From: Larus michahellis
Taxonomy: Eukaryota; Chordata; Aves; Charadriiformes; Laridae
Length of the DNA: 64,000 nt
Direction of reading: 5' to 3'
NCBI RefSeq assembly: GCF_964199755.1
Contig: NC_133903.1
Span: forward strand, 2,175,001 to 2,239,000
Under the pieces are notes generated by a model. That model worked only from the letters and a program-made list of their open reading frames with translations. It had not been told where the DNA came from and made no database searches. The translations under genes and the position numbers were made by a program. Shown here in pieces: positions 58,001-64,000 of this stretch (position 1 is the first letter of the stretch; each line of letters starts with the position of its first letter).

Positions 58001-59424
58001 TCCAAGGCCTTGGACTGTTCCCACCAATCACCTCGGACGGTGATTCTTCCAGTGACACTTTTAAGAGCTCCCAAGGATTCCCTGCAAGACATGGTCTTTT
58101 AGAGGAAGAAGCACAGCCCCGTGGTTAGAGGAGGTGATAGAGCACTTGGCATCCTGACACTGCTCCCAACTGCCATTTTGGTCAAGTCACTGACTTTTTC
58201 TTTTGGTTTTTTTTTTTTTTTTTTTAAATCTCAATTTCACCTGCAAAATACAATTAGCATTCTTTCCCTCTGGAGCCTCAGAAACCCAAGCCTTTTGGGA
58301 CTCCAACTGAGCTAATGGTAGGAACAGTTGTTAAATACCAGAAACTCTCCCCTGAGCCATCCTAAAAGAAGAGATATCACTGACACAGTGCCTTCCTGAC
58401 AGCCACAAATGCTTCCAAAGGTTGTTGATTTCCAGAAACGCCTGCCGCCCAGCCCATGCCCTCCATGGCTGCAGCAGCGTGCGTGACGAGGGGGCACAGC
58501 TGGAGGGAGTAGTCCTGCTGGGAGTTTAACAAATCCCAACACTGCAGGAGCCCATAAGTACTATCAAGGGAAATTTCCTACAGAATCCTACAAACCCTCC
58601 CACGTGATCTTACACTTTTTTTTTTTTACCTTACCCTGTTCCTCGGAAAGGATGGTTTGAAGGGATTCCAGAACATGCTCCAACCACAGACCCCCAGCAG
58701 CGCCTTCTGACATCAGGAAGCCAGTCCTCGCTGTCCACCACATGCTTCACCCATACAGGGACTGTCATACGAGGGCACAGAATCTAGCACAAAGATGGGG
58801 TAGGAAAGAAGAAACACGGTCTTTTCTAAAAGTGGGATGTTATGAGAAATTCCACAAGCAAAGTGGGTTTCAAACCATACCTCTTTGGGAGGAGGTGGCA
58901 TTTTTCTATCAAGCTGCTTTTCAAAGAGAAAGGGTTAAAGGTGCTGAGGGGGCTGGAAGAGCTAAGGAGAGGAGAGGGTACATCACAAATACATAATAAG
59001 GCTGTACCATGGCTACGGCTTGCTGCGGGATAAAAGACACCAGGCAGGCACGCTGTGCCAGCGTGGCCGGGACAGGTACCTTTAGCAACACGGGCTCCTC
59101 TGCTCCAAAACGCTCTGGTGCATTTCAAGGTTTCACTCCTGCTTCCATTATGACATCTCAGATGCCAACCTGTCCGTGGCAAATGTTCTAGTTTGCTCAT
59201 TCCATCAAGTAAACACACTGCTTTCCTCTGCAGGGCGAAGGAACTGCATTGGAGAAAGCCTCGCCAAGATGGAGCTGTTTGTCTTCTTTGTAGGGTTGCT
59301 GCAGACGTTTACTTTTCAACCCCAGCCAGGAGTTTCAGAGTCTGACTTGGACCTTACCGTCCCCCAAACGACTTTCACATTAAGGCCTCAGCCTCAGGCA
59401 ACCTGTGCTGTCCTGCGTGAATGA
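48895..59424 (+). CDS. CYP2W1: CYP2W1 orthologue (gene B), cytochrome P450 2W1
   Basis: Haem monooxygenase of the ER membrane. Nine exons (48895-49092, 51594-51756, 53709-53858, 53952-54109, 54889-55062, 56066-56207, 56585-56769, 57319-57460, 59234-59424) join to 1503 nt, 500 residues. Seen: anchor helix (about 11-28), hinge PPGPTPLP (40-47), WRTTR in helix C, helix I AGTETI (305-310), EVQR (362-365), haem motif FSIGRRNCIG with Cys442. The assignment rests on [14 protein letters not shown] (365-378), identical to human CYP2W1, and on [19 protein letters not shown]-like context and two one-codon deletions (exons 4 and 7) shared with human but not gene A. N-I-T at 185-187 aligns with human Asn177, the known glycosylation site. 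No stop or frame break. The position beside COX19 matches human. Helix I has Ile at 310 where Thr is usual; the preceding catalytic Thr309 is kept. Confidence 0.95.
49660..50050. other. GC/CpG-rich patch inside CYP2W1 intron 1
   Basis: About 400 bp of markedly GC- and CpG-rich sequence in otherwise AT-leaning intron, ending about 100 bp before the decayed exon 1 copy. No exon or repeat family is recognised. It might be a regulatory island or simply a compositional patch. Confidence 0.5.
50146..50364 (+). pseudogene. Decayed duplicate of CYP2W1 5'UTR plus exon 1
   Basis: Aligns almost end to end with 48811-49030: aaagccagctggcagaaac opens both, and ctgttctctatttttcaact is shared. The copy covers about 84 bp of 5'UTR and the first ~45 codons of exon 1. 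The start codon has become AAG, the fourth codon TTA has become TAA, and one T is inserted in the proline hinge (cctccttggtcc). Similarity stops abruptly at both ends. The copy lies in intron 1, 1335 bp downstream, in the same orientation. Confidence 0.93.
51594..51756 (+). CDS. CYP2W1: CYP2W1 exon 2
   Basis: 163 nt: [20 protein letters not shown] ... [20 protein letters not shown]. The acceptor is ctctttttcag and the donor gtacta. Human CYP2W1 has LSERYGPVFTVHLGRQKTVV. Confidence 0.95.
53182..53257 (-). mobile_element. CR1 LINE, ~75-bp 3' end in CYP2W1 intron 2
   Basis: tagaatcatagaagggtttg and ggttggaagggaccttaaag are the CR1 3' terminus seen on the opposite strand. Only the end of the element is present. 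Confidence 0.9.
53709..53858 (+). CDS. CYP2W1: CYP2W1 exon 3
   Basis: 150 nt: (G)[20 protein letters not shown] then [18 protein letters not shown]. Helix C WRTTR is present. The acceptor is ccccag and the donor gtgagc. Confidence 0.95.
53952..54109 (+). CDS. CYP2W1: CYP2W1 exon 4 (carries the N-glycosylation sequon)
   Basis: 158 nt: (G)[50 protein letters not shown]. One codon shorter than gene A and equal to human CYP2W1. Asn185 of N-I-T aligns with human Asn177 (APSNITF). The exon 3-4 intron is only 93 bp. Confidence 0.95.
54889..55062 (+). CDS. CYP2W1: CYP2W1 exon 5
   Basis: 174 nt: [18 protein letters not shown] ... [15 protein letters not shown]. The human equivalent ends CSYVDALIQQGQ. 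The acceptor is cctcattag and the donor gtattt. Confidence 0.94.
56066..56207 (+). CDS. CYP2W1: CYP2W1 exon 6 (helix I)
   Basis: 142 nt: [43 protein letters not shown]. Human reads DMVMAGTETTSATLQW. The acceptor is tttttcaag and the donor gtgagc. Confidence 0.95.
56585..56769 (+). CDS. CYP2W1: CYP2W1 exon 7 (helix K)
   Basis: 185 nt, one codon shorter than gene A as in human: [20 protein letters not shown] ... [20 protein letters not shown] ... GYFLPK. The acceptor is tccttccag and the donor gtaggt. Confidence 0.95.
56905..57010. repeat. Two-copy ~62-bp imperfect duplication
   Basis: atgttgaatctgtgagactg and atgttgagtccagggagact begin two copies sharing gtattgtaggact. They lie in CYP2W1 intron 7. 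Confidence 0.75.
57319..57460 (+). CDS. CYP2W1: CYP2W1 exon 8
   Basis: 142 nt: [18 protein letters not shown] ... [18 protein letters not shown] ... EAFLPFSI. The human equivalents are IPLLTSVLLDETQW and [10 protein letters not shown]. The acceptor is tttttcag and the donor gtaggt. Confidence 0.95.
58207..58225. repeat. Poly-T tract
   Basis: Long uninterrupted T run after ttttggtt in CYP2W1 intron 8. It could be the tail of an old retroposed sequence on minus, but no body is recognised. Confidence 0.8.
59234..59424 (+). CDS. CYP2W1: CYP2W1 exon 9 (haem-binding loop, stop)
   Basis: 191 nt: (G)[35 protein letters not shown], then [17 protein letters not shown] and TGA. Cys442 is the haem ligand. 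The acceptor is cctctgcag. Confidence 0.95.
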
Positions 59425-62400
59425 CCACAGCCTTGCTGAAGAGCAACCCAACAAGAGGGGAAGCTGCTTAGACCCGGCTTAGCTACGCTAGGACTCTGTC
59501 ATATCCCCTTCCCACTATCTCCATCCGCTCACACTCCATTGCTCTCCACCACTACATCTGCCCCATAGGCTGATGACCCCCTCTTTGCTCCCGTGCCTGT
59601 GATCAATTAGAAACCATGGTCATGGTTGACAAACACACGCTTCTTCTCAAGACAGACCGTGCAGGGAGCCAATGGAGGGACCAAGAAGAAGGTCTCGCAA
59701 AGGGGATGCAGCCCATCAGCAGCAGGTGTGACACCCAGGCTCCCATGGCAAAGCAGTGAGGTTCATAACGTCACAGAAATCTGACCAAAATTCTGAGGAA
59801 AGACAGACTGCTGTTTGCTAAAAGCCACAGAAATACACTGTGGGTCACACACCTGAACCGTCTGCAGGCACTTCCTGAACTTTTCCAAGCTCCCTAGTAT
59901 CCATAGCTTCTAGCAAAATCCTACCAGACTAGGCAGCCAAGTCAAACACCGAGAGTGGAAAAACAGATCGATGCATGTGATTTGAGAATGGAGTAATTCT
60001 GCCCTGGAACAGTGTCCTGAAAGATGCCCCAGCGTCTGCAAAGTCGTTTAGATAAGCAAGTGCTGTCATCACCACCAAGTTCAACGCAGCTTCACAGTCC
60101 GAATGAAAGATCTACGTTTCGAAGTTTGCAGTCTAAGTCACAAGGCTACGTGAGATTTGTACCAGCAACCCATCACAAAAGGCTACTGACACAGACCCAC
60201 TTCTGGTTTTATGGATCCCTGTCTTTCCTGACCTTGTTCAACAGGAGCAAACGCTGCTCCTCTCTGCGGCCCTCCTGGGCCACGCTAAGAGCCGAGGCCA
60301 GCGGTCGGGCTGGTGTTTGGGATGGCCCGGCCATTGGAACCAGCCAGGCAATTGCCTTGCAAACGGTGTCTAATTTCCCAGTGCTGGTATCGCTCGCACG
60401 CACGCAAGAACCGGGATGGGGGATCAGATGAGACCTGGTTTGGGTTGCTTTCCTTTCCTCTCTAGCTTTGTCTGGCTGTTTTCCCTGCCTCTAGCACCCT
60501 TATCTGCCATCACGTTCCGCAATCTTATTGCAGTTGATGTGTAGCTCAGGCAATTTTTCATCCATTTATCTGCCTGTGAATTGCCACTTCTTCATATGCG
60601 TTTTCTTATCATGTGCTTTATCATATTGTTTGTTTCCCCCTTCAAGGGAGCCAAATAAAGTTTTAATCCCACGTCTTCGTTATACTTCATATGCCTGCCA
60701 CCCAACTTTGCGAACACAGAAACGAAAACGCCAGGAAAGGTGCCTCGCACCCTCAGCCTCTCACCTCGTGCCCTCCCAAAGCATCACCTGCTGGCAACGT
60801 CACTCGTGAGGAGTGGTGGCAGCAGGATGGGGTCTTCTTCAGGGAAGGTGGGGAGAGACAGGTAAAGCAATGGAGGAGCAAGTCACATATCGACTCAGTG
60901 AAGGAAGTCTTGGCCTTGCTGAAATCAAAGAAGATTTTTGCCTTTGGCTTCAGAGAGGCCAGGGCTGTTCCTGCTCTAGCCCCCTCCAAAAGTAATAGGA
61001 ACTCAAAAGGGATATGGCAACAATCTAGGGCTCTGGGGGGCAAAACTGGGCTGCGTTCAAATCTGCATGAATTCCCTGGAGGAACCTCAGCCCTGATCCC
61101 TTGCCATGGGCTCTCAGGGTCCTGGCTTCAAGAGAGAGAGATGGATCCCTTCGTACACGGCACAGCAGCCTTCAGAGCCTGCTCTTCTTGGACATCGCCT
61201 TCTGCGCTGGCACTTGCCGTCAGGCAGAGCCGGGCCCGAGGCAGCGCTGGCCGTGCACAGGAATCCAGCGGCCCGCGCTAGACCCCTGCCTCAACAGGAG
61301 CCACGGGCTACCAGGTGCAAACACTGAAGGAAAACAGGTTTCCTTGATTCCTGCGAAAAGCGCACCCTACTTGTGCCTGCGCTGGCAGATGGAAGCGATC
61401 GCTCCCCAGCACACTGCAGAATACACCTCTGCAAAAGAAAGTGCCTGCCTCCCATTTACTTGTGCAGCCAAACGATGGCAGAACACCGATTATGACTCAG
61501 CTACATATTTATCTAGCAGAAAACACTGGCTCTCAGGGGGGGAAATACCATTTCCCCATTCCTCAGTAGCCCTGAGGGTCTTCTCTTGAGCGGCCAAACA
61601 TGTTTGTGCCTTGCAACACGCTGACCTGAATTAAAGGCAAATATCTCGGGGCAGGGCAGGTGCCTTGATTTTTAAAGTAAGACCTGAACAAATCCAGCCC
61701 ACGCCGCGTCGGTGGCTCACGCCACACGGAGCTGCCAGGGCAGCGCGTCCCACAGCCCAGCCCGCCACCCCGCCGCGCCGGGACCGGGGGCTCCAAGGGC
61801 TGGAGCAAACCTATGGATTGGCACAAGGAGGGCTGCCTTGCACCTGCAGCCCCTCTGGGCACCGGCCAGGGCAATGAAGCACGGCGCAGAATTTAATACC
61901 GGTTTTCTCTTTGCCGCGAGATGGCACCACCGTCCCTGGGAGTCACGGCAGAGCCCAGCCCCGCGGCCCCCGCCGGGACACACCGCCCTGCGCGCCGCGG
62001 AGCGGGGCTGCCCGAGCCGGGCAGAGCTCAGCCCCGGGGCTTCAGGCACCCCCAGCCCGGCTGCCGTTCGTCTGCCAGCCGAGCTGGGAGCAGAGACACA
62101 CGCGCTATTTATTCACCGTTGACCTGGCAGTGTCGGGCGGCACGCAGGGAAGGGCAGGAGCCTTCTCCTCCCCACCCGAGAGCAGAGCAGGATCCCCCCC
62201 AGGGGTTAACCGGCCCGAACGCTGCGTGGGACAGTGGCTGGGCCACCTGCCCTTGCAGCCCTAGCAGCCCCTCACCCGGCACTTCACCCCAGGGACGGAG
62301 CCATCTGCCATGAGAGAGTCCTGTTGCCCCCACTGGGAAGGCGATGTGACGGGGCTCCATCTCTAGTCATCTCAGAGGCGGAGGAGGAGAAGAGATGGGG

Positions 62401-62866
62401 ATGTCAGGAAAAGAACGGGTCCTGATGAGTCCCACAGAAAGCTGGGAGAAGTAAGGAGAGGGGAGATGGACAGGTTTTCTGTCCCTTTGCCTGGATCTGC
62501 CCCAGCTTCTGTGCTGCTGAAGGAAAGAGCATTTTAGAAGCATCTTGGCAATGTTTGCACGTTTGCTTGTTCACACACGGTGCTCTGAAAAGAAGCCGTG
62601 CTTGTGTATCTGAGCTGCCTTTGGAAAAATGCAGGGGGGGGAGTGTCTGCACTTGTCTGGGGAGAGCTGTTTAGTCCCACACCAATGCAGCTGTGGCAGA
62701 GCCTGTACCCAGAAAGGGCCAAAGACTCCCAAGGAACCGCGCTAACGTCCCTCAGAGCAAGGGGTAACCTAAGTTCAGCATTTGGCATCTGGGATTCAAA
62801 ACCAGAAGTCTGGGAAGTGTAGAATAGCACCCATCGGACATCGAAAGAGCAGGCATTTGGGAATAA
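59425..62866. other. CYP2W1 3'UTR and spacer to convergent gene C
   Basis: 3.4 kb. The first ~1.25 kb is probably CYP2W1 3'UTR if the signal at 60654 is used. A GC-rich patch lies at about 61.7-62.3 kb. I found no further P450 exon on either strand. Confidence 0.5.
60654..60659 (+). terminator. CYP2W1: Candidate CYP2W1 polyadenylation signal
   Basis: AATAAA in ccaaataaagttttaa, about 1.23 kb past the stop codon. It is the clearest canonical hexamer downstream of the gene. Confidence 0.45.
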
Positions 62867-62872
62867 TTTATT
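62867..62872 (-). terminator. Candidate polyadenylation signal of gene C
   Basis: AATAAA on minus (tttatt on plus), about 450 nt past the gene C stop codon. Confidence 0.4.
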
Positions 62873-63320
62873 CCATGTGCAGTAGGGAATGGGTAAAGAG
62901 CAGGGATTAGAGGATACATGACATTCCTATCTAGTATTGGTCTCCAAGTGAAGAAACGATGTGCTCCTGAGAACCATCACCTCCCAGAAACTCAGAACTA
63001 GAATAACTTTCTTATGTTGTATATTTGATGTGTAAAGTAGTGGCTGTCCTGTCATTTCTAGTCACGCATGTGGCTGGAATTTTCCAGGTAACCTCACCCA
63101 CCAGCCCTCCTCTGCTTTCTAAGGAGGAGCTTTTCTTTTTCTTTTCTAAGAAGAAAAATATTTGTCCAACAGATATTTTAAGCGTGTAGCCAGTACTTGC
63201 GAGGCTTTGAGTAAGATGACACTTGTAGCTACTGCACAAGGATCTGCTGTCTCCTTTGTGCATCTCCTACGCCCTGCACAAAACAATCAGCTGGATTTTT
63301 CTCAGTTCGGAGCCTTGGGC

Positions 63321-63508
63321 CTATTGGCGTAGCACCGCGCAGGCACACTGCGGATGGGGTCTCATGGTGAATCCAGCCTCTGCGGTCGTGTCCAGCTCAG
63401 ATTCTTTGACCCCAGGTGGAGGCTTAAATGTAAATTTCTGGATCAAGCCTGTGAAGAAGATGAAGAGCTCCATCGTGGCGAGACTTTCTCCGATGCAGTT
63501 TCTCCGCC
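63321..63508 (-). CDS. Last exon of a third CYP2-family P450 (gene C), partial
   Basis: 188 nt on minus after the acceptor ggcattgcag. It reads (G)[38 protein letters not shown], then AGFTMRPHPQCACAVLRQ and TAG. The haem Cys is in NCIGE, and the size and phase match exon 9 of gene A (188 nt). Its start resembles gene B (RRNCIGES) while PPPGV and the missing codon resemble gene A. Exon 8 and everything upstream lie beyond base 64000. The gene converges with CYP2W1, tail to tail. It is open and intact as far as visible; whether the whole gene is functional cannot be seen. Confidence 0.92.
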
Positions 63509-64000
63509 CTGCAATGCCAAAAGCATGGCTGTTGGTGGAGAGATTGGGCAAGTGGTGGCTCAGCCTGACACCTCTTCCCTACTGCCTGGTAGCAACTGCG
63601 TGAAGGACAGTACAGGCCTCAGAAACGTGAAACAGCATGGTGTGATACTCAGTAGCCATCACCATTGACCTCCTCCAGGCATTTGAAGGGGGCCGTTTCA
63701 CCTGAGCGTGCAAGGAATTAGTCTGAGACACCCTGGAAACCAGCCTTCCCAAGGCAGAGGGAAGGTTGAACGCTTGCTTGAAGGTGTTGAGTCTTCTGTA
63801 GGTCCCAGTGGTGTCTTTAAACACCATGGCCTGGTGTACCTCCCAGCATGGGCCGAGGGGCTGTTTGCAAGCCATCAAAACCCGGGTGGGTATTGCTAAA
63901 CCATCCCCACCACTGACGTCCGTGCTGGTCCCTACAGAGGCTTGGATCCTGCCACTTGGCTAGTTCCTTCTGATGGGCACTGGGAACTCAGAGCCCCGTG
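63509..64000 (-). other. Intron 8 of gene C (partial)
   Basis: Sequence upstream of the last exon to the window end. No exon 8 motif (QFNPxHFLD, AFxPFS) is found on minus. The 99-codon minus ORF at 63579-63878 has no P450 similarity and I treat it as intronic chance. Confidence 0.6.

Noticed and set aside
63579-63878. 99-codon frame on minus upstream of the gene C last exon
   Set aside because: No P450 motif, and it lies where intron 8 is expected.

Overview
The window looks like avian nuclear DNA. The evidence is four CR1 LINE copies, including the characteristic 3' tail next to the TTGGGTTGGAAGGGACC block, together with compact vertebrate split genes and CpG-island promoters. The gene order is ADAP1 (minus), COX19 (minus), then CYP2-family P450 genes (plus). 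This is the ADAP1-COX19-CYP2W1 neighbourhood of human 7p22.3. I cannot name the species.

Layout. Bases 1-14452 hold the 5' half of ADAP1 on the minus strand: exons 1-3 encode the ArfGAP zinc finger and lie over large introns; later exons are beyond base 1. Its GC-rich promoter and a C/G-skewed minisatellite lie around 13.8-15.1 kb. From 15.1 to 27.3 kb I recognise no gene. COX19 (27329-28898, minus, 3 exons) encodes a complete 93-residue twin CX9C protein, and its intron 2 appears to use a GC donor. Two CR1 copies in opposite orientation bracket its first two exons and promoter. From 30.3 to 36.3 kb I see no gene.

From 36.3 kb onward the window is a small CYP2 cluster. Gene A (36322-44048, plus, 9 exons, 501 aa) is an intact microsomal P450 of uncertain subfamily. 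Gene B (48895-59424, plus, 9 exons, 500 aa) is an intact CYP2W1 orthologue, sharing with human CYP2W1 a long K-helix block, two one-codon deletions relative to gene A, and the N-I-T sequon at the residue known to be glycosylated in the human enzyme. Intron 1 of gene B holds a decayed 220-bp copy of its own 5'UTR plus exon 1. Gene C (minus, 63321-63508) is the last exon of a third CYP2 gene that runs out of the window and converges on gene B.

ADAP1 (Arf GTPase/phosphoinositide signalling), COX19 (copper handling in cytochrome c oxidase assembly) and the P450s are not a functional pathway; they are neighbours by conserved synteny. Apart from the P450 duplications the window is ordinary vertebrate sequence, and I found no convincing undescribed system. 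The most useful leads are the COX19 GC-AG intron, the conserved CYP2W1 glycosylation site, and the relic exon.
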